Source: CAMCXE01 sp046347475 (GTDB lineage: Bacteria > Pseudomonadota > Gammaproteobacteria > Pseudomonadales > Cellvibrionaceae). From it: a stretch of 64,000 bases of DNA. Every line of letters begins with the position of its first letter. Position 1 is the first letter of the stretch. The position numbers were made by a program, and so were the translations under genes. The notes beneath the pieces are model-generated. The model made no database searches and was not told the DNA's origin. It worked only from the letters and a program-made list of their open reading frames with translations. Positions 44,673-54,258 of the stretch are shown here, one piece after another. The stretch is taken from the NCBI GenBank assembly GCA_046347475.1, contig JAXMGD010000001.1, forward strand, positions 1,178,001-1,242,000, given 5' to 3'.

Positions 44673-45644
44673 TTAGGGTTTGTCAGCGATAAATATAGCG
44701 CGGCGCGGCGCGGGATAACCCTCAATGGTGAGGTTGTGATCTTCAGGATGTAAAAAATTTTGCAGAGAATTAAAGCTCATCCAATCAGTTGTGCGTTGTT
44801 CGTCGCAGGTTGTTTGATTGACATCGACACAGCGCGCGTTTTTAAAGCCAATTTTAGCGAGCCAATTTAACAGTGTGGGCACGCTAGGAATAAACCATAC
44901 ATTGCCCATTTGTGCATAGCGGTCACTGGGCACTAATAATTGGCCATGCTCAGGGGGAATAATAAGGGTTTCTAAAATTAATTCCCCGCCGGGGCGCAAT
45001 ACGTCGCGCAATTCGCGCAGGTGATCCATGGGCGAGCGGCGGTGGTAAAACACGCCCATCGAAAAACAGCTGTCAAAAGCCTGCAGGTTAGGCGGCAGGC
45101 TATCCAGTGTGACCGGCACAACATCTACAGGTGCCTGCGGCCAGTATTTTTTCAGCATATAAAACTGCACTACAAAACGCGGGGACGGATCTATACCGAT
45201 TACTTCACTGGCCCCTGCGCCATACATGCGCCATGCGTGATAACCGCTACCGCAGCCTACGTCTAAAACCCGGCGGCCGGTTAAATCGCTGATATGCGGT
45301 AAAACGCGGTGCCATTTCCAATCCGAGCGCCATTCTGTATTGATGGGAATGCCAAATACATTAAATGGCCCTTTGCGCCACGGCATTAAATTTTTTAATT
45401 GCGCGAGGAGCGTTTCCTGTTCTGCAGGTTGAATTTCATTGCCGCGACCTATTTCGACGGCATTTAATGCGTGACGATACTGAGTGGTTACTTCTGGCAG
45501 CGCGGCAAACGCGCTCAGCCAGCGATTTAAATCGGGATGGCGTTTGACATCCAAGCCCTGGGCAATTTGCTCCGGCAGAACTTGCGCCCAGGGAGCTAGG
45601 GGGCCATCACTCATACGGGTGATTAATTCGCTGTAGTCAATCAT
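44673..45644 (-). CDS. cmoB: tRNA U34 carboxymethyltransferase CmoB
   Basis: Transfers a carboxymethyl group from carboxy-SAM to 5-hydroxyuridine at tRNA position 34, giving cmo5U. 323 aa. SAM-binding motif RVLDVGCGSGYHAWRMYGAGA, then FSMGVFYHRRSPMDHLRELRDVLRPGGELILETL, and the long N-terminal extension with MPWRKGPFNVFGIPINTEWRSDWKW typical of CmoB. It follows cmoA by 89 bases. Confidence 0.95.
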   Translation of the reverse strand: MIDYSELITRMSDGPLAPWAQVLPEQIAQGLDVKRHPDLNRWLSAFAALPEVTTQYRHALNAVEIGRGNEIQPAEQETLLAQLKNLMPWRKGPFNVFGIPINTEWRSDWKWHRVLPHISDLTGRRVLDVGCGSGYHAWRMYGAGASEVIGIDPSPRFVVQFYMLKKYWPQAPVDVVPVTLDSLPPNLQAFDSCFSMGVFYHRRSPMDHLRELRDVLRPGGELILETLIIPPEHGQLLVPSDRYAQMGNVWFIPSVPTLLNWLAKIGFKNARCVDVNQTTCDEQRTTDWMSFNSLQNFLHPEDHNLTIEGYPAPRRAIFIADKP

Positions 45645-45733
45645 GGCGTACTTCTGAATGGTTAGGTTTTATCGCCAAATTTAATCTGTACTTGCCGGCA
45701 CGTGAGTCGTTTAACACGCCGCTGCACTAGGCC

Positions 45734-46465
45734 TTATTTAAAGGCCAACATGGAGGCGAAATTAAAACATTGAAACCACAAATCCGTGCTCCGAAATCCC
45801 GCTTCGGTTAGGCGTTGTTTGTGGGTGGTATAGGTTTCGGGAATTAATACATGTTCAAGCGCTGTGCGTTTTTGTGCAATTTCTAAATCCGAATAGCCAT
45901 TGGCGCGCTTAAAATTGTGGTGCAGTTGTGTCATTAATGCTTGGTGTTCCGCATCGTCAAAGGCGAGTTTTTCCGACAGGATTAATACCCCGCCGGGAAT
46001 TAAACCCTGGGCAATACGCTGCAAAATACCCAGCCGTTCGGCAACGGGAATAAATTGCAGCGTGAAATTCAGCACCACCACTGAGGCGTTGGTAATGGGC
46101 ACGTCTTGAAGATTCGCCCGCTGCAGTGTGACCGGCACTTCGCCAGCGTCGGCGGCAATTACCTGGCGGGCTTTTTCTATCATGGCGGAGGAATTGTCCA
46201 CTGCCACAATCTGCGTGCCGCTGGTATTAATGCGGTGGCGCATGGCCAGGGTGGCGGCGCCCAGTGAGCATCCTAGGTCGTAACAATAGGTATTGGGGCG
46301 GGCATAACCTTCGGCAATTTGGCCGATCATGCGCAAAATGGTGGCGTAGCCGGGCACTGAACGGTTGATCATATCGGGGAACACAGCCACCACCGCTTCA
46401 TCGAAGCAAAAATCACCCAACTGGGCGAGGGGGTTGGCAAATAGGGTGTCGGTTTGGCTGTGCAT
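45734..46465 (-). CDS. cmoA: Carboxy-SAM synthase CmoA
   Basis: Makes carboxy-S-adenosylmethionine from SAM and prephenate; the donor for CmoB. 243 aa. N-terminus MHSQTDTLFANPLAQLGDFC, with DEAVVAVFPDMINRSVPGY; SAM motif YDLGCSLGAATLAM. The frame is open to 46498, but ATG 46465 matches the conserved N-terminus of CmoA (E. coli begins with a similar RDTLF motif). Upstream of cmoB and probably co-transcribed. Confidence 0.94.
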   Translation of the reverse strand: MHSQTDTLFANPLAQLGDFCFDEAVVAVFPDMINRSVPGYATILRMIGQIAEGYARPNTYCYDLGCSLGAATLAMRHRINTSGTQIVAVDNSSAMIEKARQVIAADAGEVPVTLQRANLQDVPITNASVVVLNFTLQFIPVAERLGILQRIAQGLIPGGVLILSEKLAFDDAEHQALMTQLHHNFKRANGYSDLEIAQKRTALEHVLIPETYTTHKQRLTEAGFRSTDLWFQCFNFASMLAFK

Positions 46466-46619
46466 GGCGGGCCTGCTGGCTGGGCGGGCGGCAATCATAC
46501 TCTGACGGGGTCCTGCATCAAAGGTCAGCTACACTTAGGGCGAAGGCATACTCAATCTGTGGGTGCTGGTGCGCACGGCGGTATGGCGCACAGCGGGCAG
46601 AGGGCCGACTAGGAGGTTT

Positions 46620-48236
46620 ATGGGTGATTTTGATTACGGCAGCATGCGCTGCCTGGTGGTAGATGATTTCGGCAACTTCCGCACTACGCTTGCGGCTATG
46701 CTGACCAAAATGGGTTGGCTACATATAGATCAAGCCAGCAACGTGACGGGTTTAATCGCCGCCTGTGAAAAACGTCAATACGATTTAATTCTCTCTGATT
46801 ACGACTTAGGCCCAGGCCGCAACGGCCAGCGCGGGCTTGAGGAGTTGCGACATCGCAAGCTCATCGGCAAGCGCACCTTGTTTGTTCTGGTCTCGGGCAA
46901 TGCCAGCAAAGAAGCCGTATTGGCCACCTACGATAACGACCCCGACGATTACCTGGCCAAACCCGTAACGGCTAAGGTGTTGCAGCAGCGGCTCGACCGC
47001 TTATTTGCCCAGCGCCAGGCGCTATTGCCGGTCTATAAAGCGTTGGATAACGGTGACACCGCGCGCGCCGTATTTCTGCTGACGGAAATGTCCATCGCCA
47101 ACAATCGCCACTCCATCGCTGCGCAAAAAGCCCTGGGGCGCCTGTTCATCGAGCAGGGCGAGTTGGATAAAGCCGAGCGGGTATTTTCGTTGGCGCTGCA
47201 GACGCGGCCACTGGACTGGGCCCGATTGGGCCTTGCCCGTGTGAAGTCCCTGCGTGGTGACCGCTCTATTGCCAGCGAATGGATGGAGCAAATTATTTCC
47301 GACAGCCCGCTGTTTTTACCCGCCTATGATGCTCTGGCTGATACCTGCGCCGACGCCGGGCAGCGCCAAGTTGAGCAGGCGACCGTGCAAAAAGCGGTGA
47401 ATATTTCTCCCATGTCGATCCTGCGGCAAAAGCGTTTAGCTGAGGTGGCCGAAGCCAATGGCGACTGGTTGACCGCACTGCGGGCCTGGCGCAGGGCCAT
47501 TAAACTGGGGGAAGAATCGATTCATGGTGAGGCCCGCGACGGAATTAAATTCGCCCGTGCCGTGGCGGGTGCTTTGCAATACGGCACCACCATTGAGCCT
47601 GCTGTCACCCAGGACGCGATGCAGATGCTCAGCTCTGTAAAAGATCGCTTCACGCTTTTGCTGGCTGAACAGTTACATGCGGATTTATTACAGGTGCGCT
47701 TGGCGGCATTGGATGGGCGCCTGGAAGCCGCTCGCGCGCAGATCGACGAAATTGAGCGGGTGCTGGCCCTTGAGAATATTCATAACATCGATATGGATAT
47801 TGAGCGGGCCTACATTCGCCTGGCGATGGGCAAGAGTGATGAGGCTCAGGCGCTGATTGATCTGCTGCTGCAGTTTTATGCCTACGATCAAGAGGCCTTG
47901 GAAAAGCTCGATAAATTGCTCAGTGAGCCGGTGAGTGAATCCAACCGCAGTCTAGTAGCTCAGATCAACCGGGATGGCATCGAGCTGTACAATCAAGCGC
48001 AATACGACTTGGCGCTGGACGCCTTTGCTAAGGCGCAGGTTATGTTTCCCAAGCATTTAGGTATTCAGCTCAACATCCTGCAGTGTTTGGTGGGTAAATT
48101 GCGTTTGGAGCCGTTGGCTGAGGAGCAGTCGAGCATGTTGCACAACCTATTGGCCCAGCTCACTCAAGTGGTTACGCCGGAGCATCAGCAGTTTGAGCGT
48201 TTCACGCGCTTACAGCAGATGGCGTTGAAGGAGTAG
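46620..48236 (+). CDS. Response regulator with tetratricopeptide-like repeats
   Basis: A 538-residue protein: N-terminal receiver (about 1-120) with the acidic pocket LVVDDF, phospho-Asp in LILSDYDLGPG and Lys in DYLAKPV; then about 400 residues of helical repeats of TPR type (QKALGRLFIEQGELDKAERVFSLALQTRPLDW). No DNA-binding or enzymatic output domain. Similar receiver-TPR proteins occur in Vibrio and Pseudomonas, possibly as scaffolds. ATG 46620 is preceded by AGGAGG. The neighbouring kinase gene may be its partner, though a terminator stands between them. Confidence 0.85.
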   Translation: MGDFDYGSMRCLVVDDFGNFRTTLAAMLTKMGWLHIDQASNVTGLIAACEKRQYDLILSDYDLGPGRNGQRGLEELRHRKLIGKRTLFVLVSGNASKEAVLATYDNDPDDYLAKPVTAKVLQQRLDRLFAQRQALLPVYKALDNGDTARAVFLLTEMSIANNRHSIAAQKALGRLFIEQGELDKAERVFSLALQTRPLDWARLGLARVKSLRGDRSIASEWMEQIISDSPLFLPAYDALADTCADAGQRQVEQATVQKAVNISPMSILRQKRLAEVAEANGDWLTALRAWRRAIKLGEESIHGEARDGIKFARAVAGALQYGTTIEPAVTQDAMQMLSSVKDRFTLLLAEQLHADLLQVRLAALDGRLEAARAQIDEIERVLALENIHNIDMDIERAYIRLAMGKSDEAQALIDLLLQFYAYDQEALEKLDKLLSEPVSESNRSLVAQINRDGIELYNQAQYDLALDAFAKAQVMFPKHLGIQLNILQCLVGKLRLEPLAEEQSSMLHNLLAQLTQVVTPEHQQFERFTRLQQMALKE

Positions 48237-48244
48237 AATGACGG

Positions 48245-48274
48245 CCCTGGCGCCTGTGGCGCCAGGGTGTTTTT
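48245..48274 (+). terminator. Rho-independent terminator
   Basis: CCCTGGCGCC (48245-48254), loop TGT, GGCGCCAGGG (48258-48267), then TGTTTTT. Strong 10-base stem after the receiver-TPR gene. Confidence 0.85.
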
Positions 48275-48385
48275 GCCTCATGACAGGCTACAACAACAAT
48301 AATTAATGGCTCAAACGACACAGCCTGCGCTATCACCTAGGGTGTTCACCCATAGGCACCGGCTCGTTCGCTTAAGGATGTATTC

Positions 48386-49078
48386 ATGACTCTACCGACT
48401 GAAAAAGTGGATTTTTCATTGGTGCTCGCCGCCAGCGTGCACGATATGAAAAACTCCATCGGCATGTTAATCGGCTCCCTTGAACAGGTGATTGATGAAT
48501 TGCCTCCGGTCAACGATATCCAGGCTCAGCACTTTAATACCCTGCAGTACGAGGCCTCGCGGATTAACGGCGAGCTGGTGCAATTGCTCACTATTTACCG
48601 TATGCAGAATGATTTGTTGCCGTTCCGGCAGGATCAACACTATGTATTGGATGTATTAGAAGACCAGATCGCCCGCAACCACGTGCTCATTGAGAACCGC
48701 CATATAGCATTGAGCCTGAATTGCCCGGACAACTTCACCTGGGTATTTGACGCGGATTTAGTCGGCAGCGTAGTGCAGAACATTATCGTCAACTGCTGCC
48801 GTTACACCCGTAGCCGTTTATTGGTGGCGGCGCAAAAGCAGGACGATATGCTGTGTATCACCATCGCCGATGATGGCGCAGGTTACCCAGAGGCCATGTT
48901 GGAATCGCCTGCCAATCAGGTAAAAGATGGCGATGTCACCGCCGGCACTACCCACTTGGGGCTTTATTTCGCAGAACAGATCGCCGCTTTGCACAGCCAG
49001 TTTAATCGCCGGGGTTTTATTCGGTTACACAATGGCGAGCCCTACGGCGGCGGGGTGTTTAAAATATATTTGCCATAA
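48386..49078 (+). CDS. Soluble histidine kinase without sensor domain
   Basis: A small protein (230 aa) with a HisKA-like segment (SVHDMKNSIG, His19 in VHDMKN) and an HATPase domain: N-box IIVNCCRYTRSR, G1 DDGAGY, and a degenerate G2 THLGLYFAEQIA. No membrane segment or sensor domain. ATG 48386 follows AAGGA. Lies 150 bases after the receiver-TPR gene, in the same direction. Most likely a cytosolic partner kinase; could also be a dedicated phosphatase or scaffold kinase. Confidence 0.8.
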   Translation: MTLPTEKVDFSLVLAASVHDMKNSIGMLIGSLEQVIDELPPVNDIQAQHFNTLQYEASRINGELVQLLTIYRMQNDLLPFRQDQHYVLDVLEDQIARNHVLIENRHIALSLNCPDNFTWVFDADLVGSVVQNIIVNCCRYTRSRLLVAAQKQDDMLCITIADDGAGYPEAMLESPANQVKDGDVTAGTTHLGLYFAEQIAALHSQFNRRGFIRLHNGEPYGGGVFKIYLP

Positions 49079-49126
49079 AAGGTTGACACCCTTCGCCTGA
49101 TCCGTAAAATGCGCGGCTCTTAACGA

Positions 49127-49202
49127 GGGTGGTTAGCTCAGCTGGGAGAGCGGCAGCCTTACAAGCTGTAGGTCACAGGTTCGATCCCTGTACCACCCAC
49201 CA
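49127..49202 (+). tRNA. tRNA-Val (anticodon TAC)
   Basis: 76 bases with acceptor stem GGGTGGT/ACCACCC, D arm TAGCTCAGCTGGGAGAGC, anticodon loop CTTACAA (anticodon TAC), T arm TTCGATCCCTG, discriminator A and an encoded CCA (49200-49202). Confidence 0.97.
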
Positions 49203-49245
49203 TTAATACGAGCCATGGCTCTTGATGGCGTTAAGCCACTACCGA

Positions 49246-49322
49246 GGACCGGTAGTTCAGTTGGTTAGAATGCCGGCCTGTCACGCCGGAGGTCGCGGGT
49301 TCGAGCCCCGTCCGGTCCGCCA
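49246..49322 (+). tRNA. tRNA-Asp (anticodon GTC)
   Basis: 77 bases with acceptor stem GGACCGG/CCGGTCC, D arm TAGTTCAGTTGGTTAGAA, anticodon loop CTGTCAC (anticodon GTC), T arm GTTCGAGCCC, discriminator G and an encoded CCA. Follows tRNA-Val by 43 bases; both are presumably cut from one transcript, with a terminator right after. Confidence 0.97.
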
Positions 49323-49330
49323 CTTTTTAA

Positions 49331-49358
49331 AAGCCCTGCACTGCAGGGCTTTTTTTTG
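49331..49358 (+). terminator. Rho-independent terminator after tRNAs
   Basis: AGCCCTGC (49332-49339), loop ACT, GCAGGGCT (49343-49350), TTTTTTT. Ends the tRNA-Val/tRNA-Asp transcript. Confidence 0.88.
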
Positions 49359-49611
49359 CCAGTACGTATTGTGCTCTTGGTTGCAATGAGTGGTTCTTGA
49401 GGGGCTTTAGCGCAATTTGGGCCGCTCACTCACTCAGGTTTGTGTCTTCGCCCGCGCCCCCGCATATCACTGCAGAAAATGTTGTCATTAGCCCCTGCAA
49501 TTTGTGTCCTATGCTTATTTAGATCAACAGAGGATAGCGAGCCTGGTTAGAGACCTGTGTAGGTTCTAACTCCGCCTGTGCTATTGACGTGTGTGTTTCT
49601 AGGGGGGTGGT

Positions 49612-51069
49612 ATGGCGGTTAAAGGGGTAGAGGCCTGGGTGAGAAAGTTAGCCCTGCAGTCCATGCCGGTTGGTGGCGAGGTGGTGGCAGAGCTTAATAA
49701 ACTGACTGGCTCGGACGACGCCACCCTGCAGCAAATGGGTGAAGTCATACTGCGCGACCCCAATCTTACCTCCCACGTGTTACGAGCCGCCAACAGCGTG
49801 GTACACAACCAGGGCCGCGCGCCTATTAATACCGTAAGCCGTGCGATTGCCCTTTTGGGGGTGAAAGGTATGCGCGCAATTTCAATCTCAGTGTTATTCA
49901 TCGACTCGCTGCTGGCCAAAGGCCCCAAAACCCATTTACTGCAGCTGATGGCCAAGGGTTTTCACGCTGCGAACCAAGCTAAGAACCTGGTGATGCGCTT
50001 TGATGAGCAGGCCGGGGAAGAGGTGTTTGTGGCGGCGCTGCTGCATCATGTGGGTGAAATGGCCTTTTGGTCCTGCGAAAAGTTGACTCAGGAGCGCCAA
50101 CAATTGCTACACCAGGAGGCCGCCAAGCGCGAGCAGTTTGCCAAGGCTTATTTGGGGACGGGTTTTAAAGATATTTCTCTGGGCTTAGCTAAACACTGGA
50201 AACTCGGTTCAACCCTTGTTGAATCATTAGAACCGGGCGCCCATGAGTCCCTCTCACGCAAAGTGCAGATTATTTTATTGGCCGAGCGCATCAGTGAGGC
50301 GGCACCAGGGGGGTGGGAGAGCCCGCCGATGCAAGCGATTGTGCGCGAGATCGCCGAGATGACCCAGGTAGATGAGCAGGTGGCCTTGACATGGGTTTTA
50401 GATGGCGCTGAACAGGCCGCCGAAATTGCGCTGAAATATGGCGCTCACCAACTCTGCCCGCTCATCCCAGGGCGCGATCATCGTTTGGTGGCGCCCAGCG
50501 CAATGGCGGTGGGCCGCGTACTGCAGGCCGATCCACAGGTGCAGCTCAATATATTGCGCGAGCTGGGTGCAGCCAGCGCGGAAGCTTTGGATGTGAACAC
50601 CATTTTTAAAATGGTGATTGAAGGTATGCACCGCGGCATAGGCTTTGAGCGTGTGGTCCTGGCGTTTATTCAGCACCACCGGGTCTCCGCTAAGTTTGTG
50701 TTGGGGCAGGGCACTGAGGAGTGGAAACAAAGCTTTAACTTTGACGCCAGCCCATTTTGCGACAACTTGTTTACACAGGCGATTCGCGCGGGTGGGGCCT
50801 TGTGGTTTAAGGGCGATGAATTAAAACGCTTGTGTGCTACTCCAGATTCCCAGCCGATTGTTGATTGCCTGGGGGAGCCTGAGTGCTTGGTATTCGCGCT
50901 GGATGTGAACGGCCGCAAGCCTGCGGTGTTTTATGCTGACCGGGGTAGCTTTGGCGGCGCGATTACACAGGATCATTTTGAGAGTTTTCGGCATTTTGCC
51001 CTGCAGGCGCAGACCAACTTGTGCCGAGTTTCCGCGCCTAAGGCGCGGCCGGTTAGTGCTGCCAGATAA
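49612..51069 (+). CDS. HDOD-domain signalling protein
   Basis: A 485-residue cytosolic protein with an HDOD domain in the first ~230 residues: GEVILRDPNLTSHVLRAANS, NTVSRAIALLGVKGMRAIS, and VAALLHHVGEMAFW with the degenerate HD signature. The C-terminal half (about 330-470: VIEGMHRGIGFERVVLAFIQ, SFGGAITQDHFESFRHFALQA) has a GAF-like pattern. HDOD proteins usually act in signalling without phosphohydrolase activity. ATG 49612 follows a G-rich site. Its last 17 bases overlap the mltD end on the other strand. Confidence 0.85.
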   Translation: MAVKGVEAWVRKLALQSMPVGGEVVAELNKLTGSDDATLQQMGEVILRDPNLTSHVLRAANSVVHNQGRAPINTVSRAIALLGVKGMRAISISVLFIDSLLAKGPKTHLLQLMAKGFHAANQAKNLVMRFDEQAGEEVFVAALLHHVGEMAFWSCEKLTQERQQLLHQEAAKREQFAKAYLGTGFKDISLGLAKHWKLGSTLVESLEPGAHESLSRKVQIILLAERISEAAPGGWESPPMQAIVREIAEMTQVDEQVALTWVLDGAEQAAEIALKYGAHQLCPLIPGRDHRLVAPSAMAVGRVLQADPQVQLNILRELGAASAEALDVNTIFKMVIEGMHRGIGFERVVLAFIQHHRVSAKFVLGQGTEEWKQSFNFDASPFCDNLFTQAIRAGGALWFKGDELKRLCATPDSQPIVDCLGEPECLVFALDVNGRKPAVFYADRGSFGGAITQDHFESFRHFALQAQTNLCRVSAPKARPVSAAR

Positions 51070-52297
51070 TCAGTTGTTTACCGGGTTTCATATCCTGCTT
51101 GGGTTTTAAGTTGTTCCACTGAGCGATTTGATCCATAGAGACCTTGTAGCGTTTACTCAAAGTCCAGAGGGATTCACCTTTTTTCAGTTCGTGGGTAATT
51201 TTTCCACCTTGCTCCGGTGCTGCTTTAGCAGGCTTAGTGGCGGATGCTACCTGCATAATCGGTTCGTTTTTCGGCGCCAACTGGCTCTTGTCCGACATGC
51301 TGTTAAGAGTATTGGCGAAGGTTTGCGCTGAAGAGGCCGGTACTAGAAGACTTTTGCTGATCAGTGGGTCAGTTGCGGCGCGGGTGAGGGCCGGGTTGAG
51401 GGCCTGTAAGTCTTTCACATCCACGCCCGTAACATTTGCCGCCGCCGACAGGCTTATGGCTGAACCCACGTTCACCTTGGCGAAATAAGGACGGTTGGGG
51501 ATGGGGTGCAGATCAACTTTGTATTTACTTGGCGTCGTGATGATCTCCCGAATCGCCATAATCTTAGGAAGGTAGGTTTTGGTGTGGGCGGGTAAGGGCA
51601 AGGACCAAAAATCTGTGGGTAAACCTTTGGCCTTGTTGCGGGCTAAGGCATTGGTGACGTTTAGTTCGCCACAGTTATAAGCCGCCAGGGCGAGGTACCA
51701 ATCGCCGTTAAATTTGCCACCCAAGCGTTGTAGGTAATCCAGGGCCGCGTCGGTGCTGGCGACCACATCGTGGCGGCCATCGTAGGCGGCGCTGCGCTTA
51801 AGGCCCAACACTTTGCCCGTACCATCCATCATCTGCCAAAGCCCAGCGGCGCCGCCCGGTGAGCGTGCTTTAGGGTCGTAGGCACTTTCAATCACCGGAA
51901 TTAGCGCAATTTCCATTGGCATTTTGCGCTTTTCTAACTCATCAACCACGTAAAACATGAACCGGCTGCCCCGTTGACTCACCCCGTTCATGAAGGAGGG
52001 ATAGCGGCCGTAGAAGGCAAGGTCGGTTTGCAGTTTATTGGCGGGTAAAGGATTTAGGCTGAAGCCTTTGCGCATACGACCCCAAAGGTCAGCACTGGGA
52101 TTGGCGGTATCTGAATTACCCGCGAGGGTTACAAGGGGGTCGCTGCTGGAGGTTGGATTGTGTTGCGGTATGAGTGTTTGCGGGGAGCTGGTTTGCGGAG
52201 TCGGCGCCTGGGCTATGGGCCCCGGCTTTTTCGTCTGAAAAGTACAGGCCGAAAGAAATACTACTGAAGTCAGTAAATAGTGGCGAATATGTAACAT
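51053..52297 (-). CDS. mltD: Membrane-bound lytic transglycosylase D (LysM)
   Basis: Cleaves peptidoglycan between MurNAc and GlcNAc, giving 1,6-anhydro ends. 414 aa: lipoprotein signal MLHIRHYLLTSVVFLSACTF (lipobox LSAC), GH23 domain with the catalytic Glu in IPVIESAYDPKARSPGGAAGLWQ and LALAAYNCGE, and one C-terminal LysM repeat (HELKKGESLWTLSKRYKVS...). MltD of E. coli carries two LysM repeats; here only one is clear, with a possible weak one before it. The start at 52297 is chosen for the signal. Confidence 0.93.
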   Translation of the reverse strand: MLHIRHYLLTSVVFLSACTFQTKKPGPIAQAPTPQTSSPQTLIPQHNPTSSSDPLVTLAGNSDTANPSADLWGRMRKGFSLNPLPANKLQTDLAFYGRYPSFMNGVSQRGSRFMFYVVDELEKRKMPMEIALIPVIESAYDPKARSPGGAAGLWQMMDGTGKVLGLKRSAAYDGRHDVVASTDAALDYLQRLGGKFNGDWYLALAAYNCGELNVTNALARNKAKGLPTDFWSLPLPAHTKTYLPKIMAIREIITTPSKYKVDLHPIPNRPYFAKVNVGSAISLSAAANVTGVDVKDLQALNPALTRAATDPLISKSLLVPASSAQTFANTLNSMSDKSQLAPKNEPIMQVASATKPAKAAPEQGGKITHELKKGESLWTLSKRYKVSMDQIAQWNNLKPKQDMKPGKQLIIWQH

Positions 52298-52592
52298 AAC
52301 TGCAAAGCCTACGTTGGGCGACCTTAAAGGCCAATCAGAGCGGGAGGTCTGTTGCAGGCAAAAACATGGCCTGCCGCGTCGCACTCATCTCCTATGTTCC
52401 AAAAGAGGTAATTCCACAGCAACATCCCGTTCGGCTGCGCATCATGGCGGTGCTCAGCACCGCGCGAGACCCTAAAGGAAGGATCTCAAGCAAAAATGTG
52501 GTCGATTTTTGACCGCACTTTACTTTGTGTCTGAACCGATTCTAACCAAGGTTTGTAGTATCCGCCACAGAGGGTGGGGATGTTTTTGTGAA

Positions 52593-53375
52593 TTAAAACA
52601 CATTTTTCCAGGCCCGAAGGGCAGAAAAAACGTCGCTATCACAATTAATGGATGATCTTGACGCCAGCTCGGCCGCTTTTTGAACAGTTCTGTGATCGCA
52701 GCGCAAAAACGGATTGCGCATGAGTTCATCGGCCAATTGCACGGGAAGGCTTGGCTGGTGCGGGCCTATTTGCGGCAGGCGTTCAGCGAAGCTCAGTATA
52801 TGGGGGTTATCCGGTTCCACCCTGTGCGCGAAACGCCAGTTAGCGGCGGTGTATTCGTGGCTGGGGTAAATCCAGGTATCGCTGGGCAGTTGTTTGATCC
52901 AGCTGAGGGACGCGAATAACTGCTCCGATGAATAAAACGCTCGGCCGCAGCCAAAGCTAAAGAGCGTATCGCCACTTAATAGGTGGCCGGGTGCGCCAGG
53001 TAAATAAAAGCCTATGTGTTCAGCCGTGTGCCCTGGCAGTGCCACCACCTGCCAGGTCTGCTCGGCCATATAGAGGGAATCGCCTGCTGAGAGCCGTTGA
53101 TGAATACAGTGGGCAATCGCAGGCGGCATGCCATGGGGCCCCAGTAAGGGTAATTCATACTGTCTCATCAGCCCTTCAACTCCAGCCCAATGGTCTTGAT
53201 GGGCGTGGGTGAGCAAAATGGCTTTAGGCTTCAGCCTGTGGCTGTGGCAAAATTGCGCCACGGGCCCGGCTTCACCTGGGTCTATAATCCAAGCGTCCCG
53301 GTGGTGCTCCAAAATCCAGACATAATTGTCGGCAAGTATGGGCACGGGGTGAAGGGCAAAATCCGCCGTCAACAT
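52593..53375 (-). CDS. gloB: Hydroxyacylglutathione hydrolase (glyoxalase II)
   Basis: Metallo-beta-lactamase-fold zinc enzyme (260 aa) that hydrolyses S-D-lactoylglutathione in methylglyoxal detoxification. Metal motif LTHAHQDHWAGVEG, later GHTAEHIGFYL, and SGDTLFSFGCGRAF. Start 53375 (MLTADFALHPVPILADNYVW) matches the family. It is divergent from the methyltransferase gene with only 17 bases between the starts, so at least one promoter must lie inside a neighbour. The order gloB, methyltransferase, rnhA, dnaQ is standard in gammaproteobacteria. Confidence 0.94.
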   Translation of the reverse strand: MLTADFALHPVPILADNYVWILEHHRDAWIIDPGEAGPVAQFCHSHRLKPKAILLTHAHQDHWAGVEGLMRQYELPLLGPHGMPPAIAHCIHQRLSAGDSLYMAEQTWQVVALPGHTAEHIGFYLPGAPGHLLSGDTLFSFGCGRAFYSSEQLFASLSWIKQLPSDTWIYPSHEYTAANWRFAHRVEPDNPHILSFAERLPQIGPHQPSLPVQLADELMRNPFLRCDHRTVQKAAELASRSSINCDSDVFSALRAWKNVF

Positions 53376-53392
53376 GCTGTGAGAGGTTCTGT

Positions 53393-54223
53393 ATGATTGG
53401 GTCCTGGCTTCAACGCTGGCGGAATCGCCATCGCCTCGCACCTTTGAGCTCGACACAGGCTAGCCTGGAGGATTGGTACACCAGCGCGGTCGGCACAATG
53501 TTGCTCGAGGAGGAGCTTAAAACACTCGAGCCTATGCTGAGTAATTTATTTGGCTACCATCTGCTGCAGCTGAGCATTAACCCTTCCGCTGCCTTGTATG
53601 ACGGCGCGCGCATCTTGCATTGTATTAACGCGGCGTCCTCTGCCAAGCCGCAGGCGGGTGTGGCACTGCACTGTGAATATGACCAATTGCCCCTTGAAGA
53701 TGAGAGCGTGGACGTGACGGTTCTGCACCACGCATTAGAGTTTTCTCCCAACCCCCATCAGGTGCTCAAAGAGGCCTGCCGCGTTACCATCCCGCGCGGG
53801 CACATTATTATCATAGGTTTCAACCCTTTTAGTTTGCATGGTTTGGTGAAACCCTTTGCGCGAATTTTCTCGGCGGCTCCCATTTGGCGCTACAAAACGC
53901 TGGGGTCGTCCCGCGTGGCCGATTGGCTTACTTTTTTGGAGTGCTCATTGATTAAACAGGCCACGAGTTTTGTGAATTGGCCGGTAAATCAATCCGCTTA
54001 TCTTGCTAAAACCCAACGCTTGGCGCGTGCGCTGAGTAAATTGCCTCTACCGGTGGGCAATTTTTATTGTTTGGTGGCCCGCAAAGACCTGATGTGTATG
54101 ACGCCGTTGCGGCCTCATTGGCAGATGTCGTTTGGCGGCTTGAGCAAACCTGCGGTGGCCGCGCGGGCGGCGGCGCGTTTGAGCTTGGTGAAAAAAATCT
54201 CTAATAGCGGCGGCAATGAATAG
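53393..54223 (+). CDS. SAM-dependent methyltransferase (YafS-like)
   Basis: A 276-residue class I methyltransferase of the methyltransf_11 type: core segment LPLEDESVDVTVLHHALEFSPNPHQVLKEACRVTIPRGHIII. The SAM glycine motif is weak. GAGAGG precedes ATG 53393. Found between gloB and rnhA as in E. coli (yafS). Substrate unknown. rnhA starts 35 bases after it. Confidence 0.88.
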   Translation: MIGSWLQRWRNRHRLAPLSSTQASLEDWYTSAVGTMLLEEELKTLEPMLSNLFGYHLLQLSINPSAALYDGARILHCINAASSAKPQAGVALHCEYDQLPLEDESVDVTVLHHALEFSPNPHQVLKEACRVTIPRGHIIIIGFNPFSLHGLVKPFARIFSAAPIWRYKTLGSSRVADWLTFLECSLIKQATSFVNWPVNQSAYLAKTQRLARALSKLPLPVGNFYCLVARKDLMCMTPLRPHWQMSFGGLSKPAVAARAAARLSLVKKISNSGGNE

Positions 54224-54258
54224 CCGATTTTTTTCCTTCTTCTATATATAGGTACGGT

